Shown one piece after another: positions 25,645 to 37,536 of a stretch of DNA of 64,000 bases. The stretch is from positions 1 through 64,000 of the forward strand of contig NZ_FOPV01000006.1 in the NCBI RefSeq assembly GCF_900113575.1, written 5' to 3'. The translations under genes and the position numbers were made by a program. The notes beneath the pieces were generated by a model. That model saw only the letters and a list, made by a program, of their open reading frames with translations, was not told the origin of the DNA and did not search any database. Position 1 is the first letter of the stretch; each line of letters opens with the position of its first letter. The stretch comes from Nitrosospira sp. Nsp14 (GTDB taxonomy: Bacteria > Pseudomonadota > Gammaproteobacteria > Burkholderiales > Nitrosomonadaceae).

Positions 25645-27063
25645 TCAGGCCGGGGCTGGGCCGGGGCGCCAGTGAGCGATCAACGCCTGCTCCCCCGGGG
25701 CCGCTTGGAAATCACAATCCACCCCGAGCCCGGGCACACTGGCGAGATACTCGCCGCTGAATATCAGCGGCAACGTTTCACGCTCCCATGGCGGGATCGC
25801 CGCCTCCTGTAAAAGGTTCTTTAGGCTGCGGCGCGGGCGTTTGCAATCGGGCCGCAAGCGCTCGCCGCCGCTGCGTAACCGTATAGTTACAGGAAATTCC
25901 GTGAGCCTGCCCAGGCTGATCCCCGCTCCTTCAGTGGGCGTAAATGCCAACGTGCCCCCCAGCTCGGCAATAACAACTTGCTCTTCTCCCTGCCAGGCCA
26001 TCCGCCAGTGGATAGGCGGAGGGACGCTGGTTTCGCGCAGGTGCAGAAGGCCCCCAAATGTCCGGATTTCAGTGTCCCCGAACGTCACGTGCAATTTCGT
26101 ACTTGCGCCTGTGGAAAGCAGCTGGCGCAAGATATCCTCAAGCTTTGCGGCACTCGGCAGGATCGCGCCCTCGCGCGCAAACGTGTAGCGCAACAAATTC
26201 TTTGCGCGAAGAAAACCCAGCTTGCGCAAACATTCGATTTCAATTTTTCCGGAAGCCGCGCATTCCCTACTATCCGCCTGCGCCAATTCATCCAGGAGGG
26301 CGGATGCTTCCGCGATATGTCTGCTGGCCCGCAGGAAAGTCTTGCGGTAGGAAGGGTAACGTTTTTCTAGCAGGGGGAAAACTTCGTGGCGCAGGAAGTT
26401 GCGGTCAAAAGCGACATTATCGTTGCTTTCATCTTTCATCCACTGCAACGCATGTTCGAGCGCATATTCCTCGATCTCCCGCCGCGATACGTCCAGCAGT
26501 GGCCGCAAAATTTTTGGGTGAGGCGGAACACCGTGCCCGGAAGCCTGCTCGCTGCTTTGCGGCAATGGAGCTTTGATCCATGAACGTCCAGCCCTGACAA
26601 CGGGCATGCCGCTCAACCCTTTCACACCCGCACCTCGTAACAGCTGCAGCATCAGGGTTTCAGCCTGGTCATCCAGGTGCTGCGCCAAAACCACATAATC
26701 TGCCTCGAGGGTTGCAAATATGCGGTAGCGCTCATCCCGGGCAGCCGCTTCAAGGCTGATGCCAGGTGTCCGGCAGATTTTCAGCCTGACGATCTCGAAT
26801 GGAACACCTCTCGAGTGGCATAAATGATGGCAGAAGCGGCTCCACTGGTCCGCATGCGGACTGATACCGTGATTGATGTGAATGGCGGAAAGCGTAACCT
26901 GAAGCGGAATGGATAACGGCACAAGCAGATCCAGCAACACAACCGAATCCACCCCGCCGCTCAACCCGACGACCAGCCGGTTTCCTGGCCGGACCTGCTC
27001 ACGCAACACGTTTTCGGCCTTGCGCGAAACGCTATTTGACTTTAACTTCCTTGAACTTGCCAT
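25645..27063 (-). CDS. tilS: tRNA(Ile)-lysidine synthase TilS
   Basis: 472 residues. TilS converts the wobble C34 of the minor tRNA-Ile (CAU anticodon) to lysidine, switching it from Met to Ile decoding; it is essential. Seen: the PP-loop [17 protein letters not shown] (about residues 30-46), the [20 protein letters not shown] core near residue 120, [16 protein letters not shown], a central TilS domain, and the C-terminal TilS_C domain with [20 protein letters not shown] near residue 405. Length is typical of the long enterobacterial-type form. Its start lies within the end of accA (32-base overlap), so the two are coupled, an arrangement common in proteobacteria. Confidence 0.95.
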   Translation of the reverse strand: MASSRKLKSNSVSRKAENVLREQVRPGNRLVVGLSGGVDSVVLLDLLVPLSIPLQVTLSAIHINHGISPHADQWSRFCHHLCHSRGVPFEIVRLKICRTPGISLEAAARDERYRIFATLEADYVVLAQHLDDQAETLMLQLLRGAGVKGLSGMPVVRAGRSWIKAPLPQSSEQASGHGVPPHPKILRPLLDVSRREIEEYALEHALQWMKDESNDNVAFDRNFLRHEVFPLLEKRYPSYRKTFLRASRHIAEASALLDELAQADSRECAASGKIEIECLRKLGFLRAKNLLRYTFAREGAILPSAAKLEDILRQLLSTGASTKLHVTFGDTEIRTFGGLLHLRETSVPPPIHWRMAWQGEEQVVIAELGGTLAFTPTEGAGISLGRLTEFPVTIRLRSGGERLRPDCKRPRRSLKNLLQEAAIPPWERETLPLIFSGEYLASVPGLGVDCDFQAAPGEQALIAHWRPGPAPA

Positions 27064-28000
27064 ATCCCATCAGCCGGGTAAAACGCCTCTCCAGCAACAA
27101 CTCCGGGGAATGGCCTTGGAGGTGTTTAAGCGATTCCTCAAGCGCCTTCCTCACGGCTTGCATGGTAGCAAGATAATCGCGATGGGCTCCGCCGGCAGGC
27201 TCGCTGATGATTTTGTCGATTAACCCCAGGGTTTTGAGGCGATGCGCCGTGATGCCCATTATTTCGGCGGCTTCCGGCGCCTTGTCAGCACTTTTCCACA
27301 GGATGGAGGCGCAGCCCTCGGGAGAAATGACCGAGTATGTGGCGTATTGAAGCATCTGTACCGTATCGCCGACGGCAACCGCCAAGGCCCCGCCGGACCC
27401 GCCTTCGCCAATGATGGTGCAGATAACCGGCACTTTCAGCTCCGCGAGAACATAGAGATTCCGGCCGATGGCTTCGGACTGGCCTCGTTCCTCTGCACCG
27501 ATGCCCGGATATGCGCCAGGGGTATCGATGAACGTGACTAGCGGAATGGAGAATTTTTCAGCGAGGCGCATCAGGCGCAGCGCCTTGCGGTAGCCTTCCG
27601 GTTTGGGCATACCGAAATTGCGGTGGATCTTTTCCTTGGTGTCACGGCCTTTCTGGTGACCGATGACCATCACTGTTTGACCCTGAAATCGCGCCAAGCC
27701 ACCCACCATGGCGTGATCGTCGGCAAAACTGCGGTCGCCGTGCAACTCTTCGAAGTCGGTAAACAGGTGTCCGATATAATCTAGCGTGTAAGGCCGCTGC
27801 GGATGCCGCGCGACCTGCGAAATCTGCCAGGGCGTGAGCTTGGCGTAGATGCTATTGGTAAGTGACTGGCTTTTCTTCTGTAAACGCGAGATTTCGGCTG
27901 AAATATCCACCGCTGAATCTTCCTGGGCGAAGCGCAACTCCTCGATTTTTGCCTCAAGCTCAGCGACAGGCTGCTCGAAATCCAGAAACGTGATTTTCAT
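27032..28000 (-). CDS. accA: Acetyl-CoA carboxylase carboxyltransferase subunit alpha
   Basis: 322 residues. With AccD it transfers the carboxyl group from biotin to acetyl-CoA, the first step of fatty-acid synthesis. Seen: the conserved N-terminus [20 protein letters not shown], the motif [20 protein letters not shown] (about 75), [34 protein letters not shown] (about 195), [15 protein letters not shown] and [14 protein letters not shown]. The frame is open 12 codons further back, but MKITFLDF is the family start. Overlaps tilS downstream. Confidence 0.97.
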   Translation of the reverse strand: MKITFLDFEQPVAELEAKIEELRFAQEDSAVDISAEISRLQKKSQSLTNSIYAKLTPWQISQVARHPQRPYTLDYIGHLFTDFEELHGDRSFADDHAMVGGLARFQGQTVMVIGHQKGRDTKEKIHRNFGMPKPEGYRKALRLMRLAEKFSIPLVTFIDTPGAYPGIGAEERGQSEAIGRNLYVLAELKVPVICTIIGEGGSGGALAVAVGDTVQMLQYATYSVISPEGCASILWKSADKAPEAAEIMGITAHRLKTLGLIDKIISEPAGGAHRDYLATMQAVRKALEESLKHLQGHSPELLLERRFTRLMGYGKFKEVKVK

Positions 28001-28320
28001 GCAACACGGGTGTAATTCGAAAACGCAATGATACATGAATGCCGGGGCGCCGCACGAATGTATCAGGCAGGATTCAATAGCAGAAACGGGGGCGGGCGAC
28101 GCGCGAATCCGGAGGTCGATCGGGCCTTCGCGCGCAGTTCAGGAGTCCCATGGAATAGTTGCGTACTTATTTTTGCCACCACTCCAACCTCGCAAGCCCG
28201 TCCCGCATGTCCCGCTATCGCTTGACCTCCGGCACCGGATCGTTTTCAGAATGCCGGAAGGTTACGTATTATATATTTATCCGGTAAAATTTAAGGTTTT
28301 CTCCTTTTCCGGACAGACCT
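28001..28320. other. Divergent intergenic region between accA and ybiT
   Basis: 320 bases. No gene. The last 60 bases before ybiT are AT-rich (TATTATATATTTATCC around 28267-28282), which suits a promoter, but I cannot fix a -35 element. Small frames at 28028-28337 have no support. Confidence 0.45.
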
Positions 28321-29988
28321 TTGATTACTACCGCTAACGTCACCATGCAATTTGGGGCACGACCCCTGTTCGAAAATGTTTCGGTCAAATTCGGCGACGG
28401 CAATCGTTACGGCTTGATCGGCGCCAACGGCTGCGGCAAGTCCACCTTCATGAAAATACTCGGGGGCGATCTGGAGCCAAGCTCCGGCAATGTGAGCGTG
28501 GACTCCGGGGAGCGCGTAGGCAAGCTGCGCCAGGATCAGTTCGCTTTCGAAGATTTTCCGGTGATCGACACCGTAATGATGGGGCACGCCGAGTTGTGGC
28601 GAGTGAAAGAAGAGCGGGACGCGATTTATGCGAATCCCGACGCCACCGAAGCAGACTACATGCATGCCGCGGAACTGGAAGCGCACTTCGCCGAGCTGGA
28701 CGGTTATTCCGCCGAGGCCCGCGCGGGTGAATTGCTGCTGGGAGTGGGCATACCGCTAGCACAGCACCAGGGCCTGATGAGTACGGTCGCTCCTGGATTC
28801 AAGCTGCGGGTATTGCTGGCGCAAGCGCTGTTTGCCGATCCCGAGATTCTGCTGCTGGATGAGCCGACCAACAACCTTGATATCAACACCATCCGCTGGC
28901 TGGAAGATGTCATTAACGCGAGCCGGAGCACCATCGTCATCATTTCCCATGACCGCCATTTCCTGAACAGCGTCTGCACACATATGGCGGACCTGGACTA
29001 TGGCGAAATCCGTATCTATCCCGGAAATTACGATGACTACATGATCGCCTCCACCCAGGTGCGCGAGCGTATGCTGGCCGATAACGCTAAGAAGAAAACC
29101 CAGATCGCGGAATTGCAATCGTTCGTAAGCCGGTTTTCCGCCAATGCGTCCAAGGCACGGCAGGCCACCAGCCGTGCGCGCCAGATCGAGAAGATCAAGC
29201 TGGAGGATATCAAACCTTCCAGCCGGCAGTACCCGTACATCCGGTTCGAAGTGGACGAGCGGGAAAAACTGCATCGCCTCGCAGTCTCCGTGCAAAGCAT
29301 CAGTAAGCAATTCTCGGGAATGGAAAAACCGCTGTTCCACAAGTTTAGTCTGAACGTGGAAGCAGGCGAGAAAATCGCGATTATCGGCCCTAATGGCATC
29401 GGCAAGACCAGCCTGTTGCGCTGCATCTCAGGCGACCTTGCACCAGATGCGGGAGAGGTAAAGTGGGCCGAGAAAGCGCGTCCCGGCTATTTTGCGCAGG
29501 ACCACGCAGGCGATTTCGGGCAAGGCATGTCGCTCACCGACTGGATGACCCAATGGCGGGGATCCCATGACGATGATCAGGTGGTACGCAGCGTTCTCGG
29601 GAGGCTGCTGTTTTCCGGCGACGAAGTAAAAAAATCGGTGAAAGTCATATCCGGGGGCGAGGAAGGACGCATGTTGTTCGGCAAGCTCATGCTGACAAGA
29701 AACAACGTGCTACTGATGGATGAGCCAACTAACCATCTGGATATGGAATCGATCGAGTCGCTCAACGCGGCCCTGGAGAAATATGCCGGCACGCTGATCT
29801 TCGTTTCCCATGACCGGGAATTCGTTTCTTCGCTGGCGTCACGTATTCTGGAAATGAAACCCGATGGAATCACCGATTTCAAGGGTAGCTACGAAGACTA
29901 TTTGCGCGGCCAGGGCGTCGAGGCCGGGTCCGGCTCCAACAATAGCAATCCGCCATCGAAGGAAAAGCTGCGCGTCTCGTCAAGATAA
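28321..29988 (+). CDS. ybiT: ABC-F family ribosome-associated ATPase YbiT
   Basis: 555 residues, no membrane domain. ABC-F proteins bind the ribosomal E site and relieve translation problems. Two ATP-binding domains: Walker A GANGCGKS (about residue 36) and GPNGIGKT (about 355), Walker [12 protein letters not shown] and [11 protein letters not shown], and the linker ('P-site tether') rich in basic residues between about 240 and 310. The start TTG at 28321 gives [20 protein letters not shown], closely matching E. coli YbiT; a later ATG would remove conserved residues. Stand-alone gene; the next gene is convergent. Confidence 0.94.
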   Translation: MITTANVTMQFGARPLFENVSVKFGDGNRYGLIGANGCGKSTFMKILGGDLEPSSGNVSVDSGERVGKLRQDQFAFEDFPVIDTVMMGHAELWRVKEERDAIYANPDATEADYMHAAELEAHFAELDGYSAEARAGELLLGVGIPLAQHQGLMSTVAPGFKLRVLLAQALFADPEILLLDEPTNNLDINTIRWLEDVINASRSTIVIISHDRHFLNSVCTHMADLDYGEIRIYPGNYDDYMIASTQVRERMLADNAKKKTQIAELQSFVSRFSANASKARQATSRARQIEKIKLEDIKPSSRQYPYIRFEVDEREKLHRLAVSVQSISKQFSGMEKPLFHKFSLNVEAGEKIAIIGPNGIGKTSLLRCISGDLAPDAGEVKWAEKARPGYFAQDHAGDFGQGMSLTDWMTQWRGSHDDDQVVRSVLGRLLFSGDEVKKSVKVISGGEEGRMLFGKLMLTRNNVLLMDEPTNHLDMESIESLNAALEKYAGTLIFVSHDREFVSSLASRILEMKPDGITDFKGSYEDYLRGQGVEAGSGSNNSNPPSKEKLRVSSR

Positions 29989-30041
29989 CTGCCGATGATG
30001 CCGCTTCACGCCGGCGTCTCGCATGAGAACAGGAAGCCTGA

Positions 30042-30620
30042 TCACCCTTCCGAAAGCAATGCGCGGTAGCGTGCCCAGTCGAAGCATGGGCCGGGATCGG
30101 TCTTGCGCCCAGCCGCGATATCGGAGTGGCCCGCAATGTCGGTAATAGGGTACTGTTTTCGCAGCGCGCGGGTAAGCGCCGCCAGCGCGGCATATTGGAC
30201 GTCCGCAAACGGGACGCTGTCGCTGCCTTCAAGCTCTATGCCTATCGAATAATCGTTGCAGCGGCGCCTACCCTGCCAGCAGGATTCCCCAGCATGCCAC
30301 GCGCGTTTCTCGCATGGCACGAACTGAATGGTCTCTCCATCCCGGCGTATCAGGAAGTGAGAGGAAACCCTGAGTCCGTATATGGAACGGTAATAGGGAT
30401 GGGCCTCGGGATCGAGCCGGTTGGTAAACAGCTCGAGCACCCCATCGCCCCCAAACTCATCCGGAGGCAGGCTGATATTGTGGATGACCAGCAGGTTGAT
30501 TTCACACCCGGTGGGGCGCTCATCGAAATTGGGTGAAGGAATAAAACGAATGTTGCCGTGGCAAACCGCCGGATCAATGTGCATTTCATCAATCGGCGTT
30601 TGATCGCCTTGAAGCCGCAC
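30042..30620 (-). CDS. ampD: 1,6-anhydro-N-acetylmuramyl-L-alanine amidase AmpD
   Basis: 192 residues. AmpD is a cytosolic zinc amidase that cleaves anhydro-muropeptides during peptidoglycan recycling. Seen: zinc ligands in LLVIHNISLPP (His), AWHAGES (His) and KTDPGPCFDW (Asp), plus YGLRVSSHFLIRRDG and NDYSIGIELEG, all in the order of amidase_2 enzymes. The start is GTG at 30620 with GGAGG seven bases upstream. A PP0621-type small gene lies 25 bases upstream on the same strand, a common pairing with ampD. Confidence 0.95.
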   Translation of the reverse strand: MRLQGDQTPIDEMHIDPAVCHGNIRFIPSPNFDERPTGCEINLLVIHNISLPPDEFGGDGVLELFTNRLDPEAHPYYRSIYGLRVSSHFLIRRDGETIQFVPCEKRAWHAGESCWQGRRRCNDYSIGIELEGSDSVPFADVQYAALAALTRALRKQYPITDIAGHSDIAAGRKTDPGPCFDWARYRALLSEG

Positions 30621-30645
30621 TTCACACCCTCCCCATATGCAGGTT

Positions 30646-30882
30646 TTACAACTTCAAATGCAGGCGGCGATGCTCATCGCTACAAAAAAATTTTCCTTCA
30701 GACGTGACGCTTTCGCTCCTGGGCAGGTGCACGCCGCAGTGCACGCACCGCACCATATCCTCGCCCTCCAGCGAGCGCGGCTCTTCATGCGCTTCTTCCC
30801 GCTTCTTGAGCGACCGCCGGTAGCTTCTTATTACCCAAAAAAGAAGGGCAATGATAAGGGCGAAGAAAAGAATTCTACCCAC
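30646..30882 (-). CDS. PP0621-family small membrane protein
   Basis: 78 residues. One N-terminal transmembrane helix (about residues 3-20), a basic/acidic linker, then a small zinc-finger-like domain with MVRCVHCGVHLPRSE and FFCSDEHRRLH (Cys-x2-Cys ... Cys-x3-His). This layout matches the PP0621 family, whose function is unknown and whose genes commonly sit beside ampD, as here (25 bases upstream in the same direction). Start is a GTG. Confidence 0.82.
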   Translation of the reverse strand: MGRILFFALIIALLFWVIRSYRRSLKKREEAHEEPRSLEGEDMVRCVHCGVHLPRSESVTSEGKFFCSDEHRRLHLKL

Positions 30883-31170
30883 GGTGTTGGTTCCGTTGGC
30901 GCATCAGAATAGGCTGCGTATATCGTGAATACCGGTTGAGATACGACCTTGCATTCTACTTGCTACGCGGCCGCGTGCAAGCTGCATACAGGATCATCAG
31001 CGAATGGGAGCAAGCTGGCGGAAAATAAATCAGCCTTTCCATTCCCGGAGCATCTGCGGCTGAAAATCCGATAGAAACTGAAACTGTTGCGCGACTTTAC
31101 TGGAAAAACCCGGGCCGAATCACGGCACACCCCGGAGATAATCTGCTATAAAGTCATAGCTGTAAAACGG

Positions 31171-31247
<77 letters not shown>

Positions 31248-31276
31248 AATTGACAGTGCTGTTCCTTGCGCGCCTG

Positions 31277-31305
31277 AAATAATCACTTCACGGCGTGGGC
31301 AGCAA
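31277..31305 (-). promoter_or_regulatory. Candidate promoter of tRNA-Pro
   Basis: Read on the minus strand: TTGCTG (31305-31300), a 17-base spacer, then TTATTT (31282-31277), placing a start about 25 bases before the mature tRNA. The hexamers are moderate matches, the spacing is ideal. Confidence 0.45.
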
Positions 31306-31410
31306 TTGTACGCAGGAAGGGATTTCCGGGCAATTCAAATTTCCTTTAGATCGTGCTTGCGCTCTCAATAAACTCAACACGTCTGGTGCGTGCGGTCGGG
31401 CCATAAGCCG

Positions 31411-32379
31411 CTAATAATTTCGCGCCACGGCGAAAGTGCTGAGCTGCAACAGGCACTCCTTGTACTCGGAGGCGGGCAATGACGCAATCGTTTGGGATGC
31501 GGTGTCGGATTCGGCTTCCGCGCGCTGCCGCGCGTAATCCAGTGCGCCAGTCTGCTGGATAACCTCGAGGATGGGCTGAAACCCTCCCTCGCCGCCCTGC
31601 TCTATCGCGTTGCGTATGATTGCCGCCTGAGCGCTCGACCCTGTTTTCATGGCATAGATCAGCGGCAGCGTCGGCTTGCCTTCGGCAAGGTCATCGCCCA
31701 GGTTCTTGCCCGTCTCCTGGTAATCCCCGGAATAGTCCAGCATGTCGTCCGTCAGCTGAAATGCGGTGCCGAGGTGCATCCCATAAGCCGCCATCGCCTC
31801 CTCCTCTGCCGCGGTGGCCTTACCGAGGATTGCGCCGAGCCGGGTGGCTGCCTCGAACAGTTTCGCGGTTTTATATCGGATCACGCGTAGGTAGTTTTCC
31901 TCATCCACATCGGGATCACGGCAGTTGAGCAACTGCAATACTTCGCCCTCGGCAATCGTGTTCGTGGCATCGGCCAGCACCCGCATGACCCGCATATTGT
32001 CCACCTCGACCATCATCTGGAATGCCCGCGAATACAAAAAATCCCCAACCAGTACGCTGGCTGCATTCCCGAACAGGGCATTCGCGGTCGCCTTGCTGCG
32101 CCGCAACTCGGAAGCGTCAACGACATCGTCGTGAAGCAAGGTTGCGGTATGGATGAATTCAACGATGGCGGCAAGATTGTAGTGATGTCTGCCAGCGTAT
32201 TTGAATGCGCCGGCGGAAAGAATCACCAGGGCGGGGCGCAGCCGCTTTCCCCCGCTGTTGATGATATATTCGCTTACTTGGCGGATGAGCGCCACATCCG
32301 AATAGAGTTTCTCGCGGATAACAGTATCCACCGCGCCCATGTCCTGGGCGATAAGGCTTCTGATACGTTCAATCGACAC
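31411..32379 (-). CDS. ispB: Octaprenyl/polyprenyl diphosphate synthase
   Basis: 322 residues. Makes the long isoprenoid tail of ubiquinone from FPP and IPP. Seen: the first aspartate-rich motif LLHDDVVD (about residue 80), GGKRLRPAL near residue 43, GDFLYSRAF, and the second motif TDDMLDYSGD (about 205), followed by GKPTLPLIYAM. The frame is open to 32433, but the GTG at 32379 has AGGA eight bases upstream and gives the 322-323 residue length of E. coli IspB. It is divergent from rplU, the usual arrangement. Confidence 0.95.
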   Translation of the reverse strand: MSIERIRSLIAQDMGAVDTVIREKLYSDVALIRQVSEYIINSGGKRLRPALVILSAGAFKYAGRHHYNLAAIVEFIHTATLLHDDVVDASELRRSKATANALFGNAASVLVGDFLYSRAFQMMVEVDNMRVMRVLADATNTIAEGEVLQLLNCRDPDVDEENYLRVIRYKTAKLFEAATRLGAILGKATAAEEEAMAAYGMHLGTAFQLTDDMLDYSGDYQETGKNLGDDLAEGKPTLPLIYAMKTGSSAQAAIIRNAIEQGGEGGFQPILEVIQQTGALDYARQRAEAESDTASQTIASLPASEYKECLLQLSTFAVARNY

Positions 32380-32487
32380 AAAGGTTCCTGCAAAAAAGGT
32401 GCCATGGTAGAAACGTCGCCGCCAGTATGTCAAGCCGATAACTGGGGCAACCCGTTATTGTGACACAAAGTCATAGGTAACAGAACT

Positions 32488-32516
32488 TTGACCTGGGAAA
32501 GATGGCGATGTATAAT
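32488..32516 (+). promoter_or_regulatory. Strong sigma-70 promoter of rplU-rpmA
   Basis: TTGACC (32488-32493), a 17-base spacer, then the perfect -10 TATAAT (32511-32516). This predicts a start near 32523 and a leader of about 60 bases before rplU. It is the best sigma-70 match I saw in the window, fitting a ribosomal protein operon. Confidence 0.88.
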
Positions 32517-32582
32517 TGTTGTTTACCTTTTTCAGGTACTGTTTATGTACCTTGGTCACTCACGCAAGAGAAAGAATTAGCT

Positions 32583-32894
32583 ATGTATGCAATTATAAAA
32601 ACTGGTGGCAAGCAATACCGTGTCGAGAACGGGCTTAAACTTAAAATCGAACAGATTCCAGCAGATGTGGGCAGCGAAGTTGTGATCGATCAGGTGCTGC
32701 TCATTTCCGACGGCGACAATATCTCGATGGGCACGCCCGTGCTGAACGGGGCCTCGGTGACGGCCACCGTGCTGAAACAAGGCAGGCATGACAAGATACG
32801 CATTTTCAAGATGCGGCGGCGCAAGCACTATCAGAAACATCAAGGACACCGGCAGAATTACACCGAAATCCAGATCAGCGGTATTTCGGCATAA
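32583..32894 (+). CDS. rplU: 50S ribosomal protein L21
   Basis: 103 residues. Seen: the universal start [17 protein letters not shown], the [20 protein letters not shown] segment, and the basic stretch [20 protein letters not shown]. The frame is open 27 codons upstream into the promoter region, but the ATG at 32583 gives the exact family length. First gene of the rplU-rpmA pair. Confidence 0.98.
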   Translation: MYAIIKTGGKQYRVENGLKLKIEQIPADVGSEVVIDQVLLISDGDNISMGTPVLNGASVTATVLKQGRHDKIRIFKMRRRKHYQKHQGHRQNYTEIQISGISA

Positions 32895-32906
32895 GGAGAG
32901 TCAAGC

Positions 32907-33179
32907 ATGGCACACAAAAAAGCAGGCGGTAGCTCAAGAAACGGACGTGATTCAAATTCCAAACGCCTGGGGGTGAAAAGCTACGGTGGCGAATTGATTC
33001 CCGCCGGAAGCATCATCGTTCGTCAGCGCGGTACCAGAGTCCACCCGGGGGAAAACGTGGGCATGGGCAAGGATCACACCTTGTTCGCCAAGGTCACCGG
33101 TACAGTGAACTTTACAACGAAAGGCTCGCAACAGCGTAAAACGGTCAGTATCCAACCGTTTGAGTCGAGCCCTCTTTGA
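32907..33179 (+). CDS. rpmA: 50S ribosomal protein L27
   Basis: 90 residues. Seen: [20 protein letters not shown] at the N-terminus and [19 protein letters not shown] near residue 32. L27's N-terminus reaches the peptidyl transferase centre. AAGGAGAG precedes the ATG by 8 bases. Follows rplU by 12 bases and is followed by a terminator. Confidence 0.98.
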   Translation: MAHKKAGGSSRNGRDSNSKRLGVKSYGGELIPAGSIIVRQRGTRVHPGENVGMGKDHTLFAKVTGTVNFTTKGSQQRKTVSIQPFESSPL

Positions 33180-34370
<1,191 letters not shown>

Positions 34371-34414
34371 CTCGCCGCGCACTCTCCCCGTTAACCTCCC
34401 GTTAATCCCGTTAC

Positions 34415-34437
34415 CACGCTCCACGTGGGTGGGCGTG
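34415..34437. terminator. Possible hairpin between convergent obgE and the PepSY gene
   Basis: CACGCTCCAC (34415-34424) pairs with GTGGGCGTG (34429-34437), one bulged T, four-base loop. It sits 45 bases after obgE and just before the end of the convergent gene. There is no T-run, so it is at best a weak or Rho-assisted terminator. Confidence 0.3.
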
Positions 34438-34438
34438 C

Positions 34439-35701
34439 TCACCCGCTCTTTACGCTCATCTTCTTCCGCGCGGCGCGTTTCTTCTGCCAGACTATTACTC
34501 CCGTCACCGAAAGCATCGCTACCAGTAGTCCCATCATGGAAATCATGATGCGGCCGGGAAGCCCAAGAATCCTGCCGGAATGCAGAGGAAACTGCGCCTG
34601 CATGAAAATGTCTCCCGCGCTTCCCGAGCCCGGTATGTTTGCGCCGGCAGGTGCGCCATCCTTGCCTTCGAAAAACAACGATGGATTGCCCAGTCCCCCA
34701 TCTCCGTGCTCGTGCCCCGGTTCGAAAAACGTTACACCGTAAATACCGAACTCGGGTGAATAGAAAATACCACCCGGGGGCGTACTCCAGCCGAGCGCTT
34801 TAGCTTCGGAAGCGGCGAGCTCGAGGATTGCTTGCCGGCTCACTATAGGCTCGATTGGCAACTCGGGGGGATTGGGTGTACGGGTAAACGGGCTGGGCGT
34901 AAGCGGAGAAAAAACGGATACAAGCGGGCGCATGATCTCCTGCTTGAGATTCATTGATATGGCGGTAACAGCCAGAATCAATAAAATTCCCCATACCCAG
35001 ACTCCACCGGAACGATGCAAGTCGAAATTCAGCTTGGCGCCCCCTTGCTGCCAGCGAAAACTGAACGATTTAGACCACGCGCTCGCGCTTGGAAACGATA
35101 TCGATAAGGCGATAAAGCAGTCAATCGCCCATACAATGGCCAGGATGCCCATGAACCAAATCCCGATCTCGATCCCGAACCCATCCGGGATATGCATGCT
35201 GTAATGCAACTTGTACAGGAAAGGAAGCAGATTCTCGCGGCTTAGCGAAATCTCCCCCCACATCCGCTTCCCGCGCACGTCGCCATTCACAGGATCAAGC
35301 GTTACCTGGTTGAAGTCCAGATCGAAAGCTTTGCCGCTAGCCGGATCAAGGCGGGGGCCTACGCCCAATCCGATGTTATGCCCAGGCTCCCCTGCCAGGG
35401 GAACCCAGGTTATCATCAGCCGCGGATCGGCTGCTTCCAGTTGTTCTGCAAGTATCAACGGGGAAACGGGAACGCCCTCGCCCCGCGCTTCGAACAACTG
35501 CGGGTTGAGCCACTCGTCCAACTCGTGGTCCCACGAGATAATCGCGCCGGTAAGCCCTGATATGAACAGGAAAACAGCCAGAAAAAGCCCCACCCAGCGG
35601 TGCATCAGGACCAGTAAGCTGCGCCCGATCCGCTGCCTGGTAGCCTTTTGAGCCCTTTGCTTTTCCGGCGCTCCGGCAGCACCGGATATTTCGTGTGCCA
35701 T
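34439..35701 (-). CDS. PepSY-associated membrane protein (PiuB-like, iron uptake)
   Basis: 420 residues. Proteins of this type are inner-membrane, four-helix PepSY_TM proteins commonly found with TonB receptors; some reduce or help remove iron from siderophores in the periplasm. Seen: MHRWVGLFLAVFLFISGLTG (helix 1, about residues 33-52, with a conserved His), a periplasmic PepSY-like domain, LYKLHYSMHIPD with helix 2, further helices at about 235-255 and 385-405, and a basic C-terminus. It lies 16 bases downstream of the PvdE-like exporter on the same strand, so the two form an operon at the left edge of the siderophore locus. Confidence 0.85.
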   Translation of the reverse strand: MAHEISGAAGAPEKQRAQKATRQRIGRSLLVLMHRWVGLFLAVFLFISGLTGAIISWDHELDEWLNPQLFEARGEGVPVSPLILAEQLEAADPRLMITWVPLAGEPGHNIGLGVGPRLDPASGKAFDLDFNQVTLDPVNGDVRGKRMWGEISLSRENLLPFLYKLHYSMHIPDGFGIEIGIWFMGILAIVWAIDCFIALSISFPSASAWSKSFSFRWQQGGAKLNFDLHRSGGVWVWGILLILAVTAISMNLKQEIMRPLVSVFSPLTPSPFTRTPNPPELPIEPIVSRQAILELAASEAKALGWSTPPGGIFYSPEFGIYGVTFFEPGHEHGDGGLGNPSLFFEGKDGAPAGANIPGSGSAGDIFMQAQFPLHSGRILGLPGRIMISMMGLLVAMLSVTGVIVWQKKRAARKKMSVKSG

Positions 35702-35717
35702 GGGTTGTATCTATACC

Positions 35718-37376
35718 TCAAAATGTGCCGTGAAGCGCAAACGCCGGCGATAAAGCCGGTTCGCCCTTCGCTGCCCGGCTATCATAAGTCAGGCATCCGC
35801 TCTCCATGCGTATGAGACGGTCCGCAAGATGAAAGTAACGATCATCATGGGAGATTACCAGCACTGCCTTGCCCATTGCACGTAATTCCGGGAGTATTTC
35901 GCGGTAGAACACCTCCTTGAACACAGGGTCCTGGTCCGCAGCCCACTCGTCAAACATGAAGAATGGCCGATTTTCGAGATAGGCTACCACGAGCGCCAGC
36001 CGTTTGCGCTGTCCTTGTGATAACGCAAGCGTATTAAAAGCACCGTCCTGCACCTTTACCTTGTTCTGAAGGTGCAGTTTGGCCAGCAGGCGGTTGCCCT
36101 CCTCATCCAGATTGGCGCTGCCCGTTTCCAGCAGACGATCGAAAAGATGAAAATCGGAAAAAATCGTCGAAAACAATTGCCGGTAATGATCACGGCTCGC
36201 GTCGCTCACAACCTCCCCGTTAAGGAGTATGTGACCCTCTTCCGGTGGGTAAAGTCCTACCAGCAATTTAGCCAGCGTTGTTTTGCCACTGCCATTACCG
36301 CCAACCAGAAACGTTATTTCTCCCGGCTGGAACTCCAGATCTACCGGGCCGAGGGTAAACATTTCGCCGCTCTGTTCGTGGTAATAACGGTGCAAAACAC
36401 CCTTTAGCGACACGGACTGCAACGATGGGACGGCGTATTCGTCTGTCTCCACCTCAGAAGCTGTCATCGCCCGGGTTAGCTCGTCGATCCGGTCACCGGA
36501 GACTTGCGCAAGGTTTGCCCTGGGAATGTTGAGCAGCAACGCTTCCAGCGGCCCCACCATATAGACAAACACAAGTGCAAATCCGGTCATTATTAATGCC
36601 CGGTCGGGTACGTCCCCGACCAGCATGAATAACACCATACCTATAAACGCATAGATCAGGAAATTTCCCCAGCTCGCAGACGCAATAAACAGCGACATGC
36701 CGTGCGTTCGCTCCTGCCGTACGACTTCGATCGAGCGCCCCAGCACACCCTTGTAAAACGCGTTACGCTTGCTCCGGTTCAGGCGAAGCTCCTTGGCACC
36801 GTCCGTGAGCGAACGAAAATAAGCAAATAACTGGTCCTGTTCGTCCGCGGCGGCAGTCAGGTGCTTTAGGGCGCGCAAATGAGCAAGATGGTACCCGAGG
36901 GAACCAAATCCAATGACAACCAGCGCAAGCAAAAACACTTGCCAGGACAGCATTGCCATATACACCAGACAGCCTATTACGATAACAGCGTTTGTCAGGA
37001 TGATGGGAAAGCTCTCGAAAAATTCGGCAACCAGTGTGCAATGCTCCGCGAGGGCGGACTGTACGCGAGCCGCGCCCACCACTTCAAGTTGCCGATAGTC
37101 GGCGGCTAGCACACGCTTGGCAACGAAGTTACGAAGCTCCGCGTGGGATCGCTGGCCAAGACGCTGAAATAATATGGTAGCGCACATATACGTCAGCATC
37201 ACGACAAAGGCAGTTGCGGCGAAGATCAATCCCGTCTCTGCGCGGTCGGACTCCGGGGCGGTAAGCGCGGAACTGATCTGTGCCAGCAGAAATACACTGC
37301 CGGCACCATAAATTATGCTGACCAGCGCGGCAACTGCTAATAGTCCTTTGGATCGACTGATGAGGTACTTCAGCAC
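35718..37376 (-). CDS. Cyclic-peptide/siderophore export ABC transporter (PvdE/SyrD family)
   Basis: 552 residues from the GTG at 37376. PvdE/SyrD-type proteins fuse a six-helix membrane domain to one ATPase domain and export nonribosomal peptides such as pyoverdine precursors. Seen: MLKYLISRSKGLLAVAALVS and further helices to about residue 280, Walker A GGNGSGKTTL (about 355), signature LSQGQRKRLAL (about 450), and the Walker B region FFMFDEWAADQDP, with WAADQDP characteristic of this family. The frame is open to 37436, but the GTG at 37376 (GAGAT five bases upstream) removes a stretch unlike the family. It faces the biosynthetic genes across a Fur-box-like dyad. Confidence 0.9.
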   Translation of the reverse strand: MLKYLISRSKGLLAVAALVSIIYGAGSVFLLAQISSALTAPESDRAETGLIFAATAFVVMLTYMCATILFQRLGQRSHAELRNFVAKRVLAADYRQLEVVGAARVQSALAEHCTLVAEFFESFPIILTNAVIVIGCLVYMAMLSWQVFLLALVVIGFGSLGYHLAHLRALKHLTAAADEQDQLFAYFRSLTDGAKELRLNRSKRNAFYKGVLGRSIEVVRQERTHGMSLFIASASWGNFLIYAFIGMVLFMLVGDVPDRALIMTGFALVFVYMVGPLEALLLNIPRANLAQVSGDRIDELTRAMTASEVETDEYAVPSLQSVSLKGVLHRYYHEQSGEMFTLGPVDLEFQPGEITFLVGGNGSGKTTLAKLLVGLYPPEEGHILLNGEVVSDASRDHYRQLFSTIFSDFHLFDRLLETGSANLDEEGNRLLAKLHLQNKVKVQDGAFNTLALSQGQRKRLALVVAYLENRPFFMFDEWAADQDPVFKEVFYREILPELRAMGKAVLVISHDDRYFHLADRLIRMESGCLTYDSRAAKGEPALSPAFALHGTF

Positions 37377-37536
37377 AGCTATCTCACAATAAGGATGAAT
37401 ATGAAAAAAAGACGAATGGGCAGCGCAAATATTCACTTACAGAAATTGGACCAGAGCCCCTTTTTCTTGAAAGGGCTCCCGCGAAATCGGCTGGAGTACA
37501 GCAGCACCCGATCGTTCCACGGCTCGCCCTCCTTTT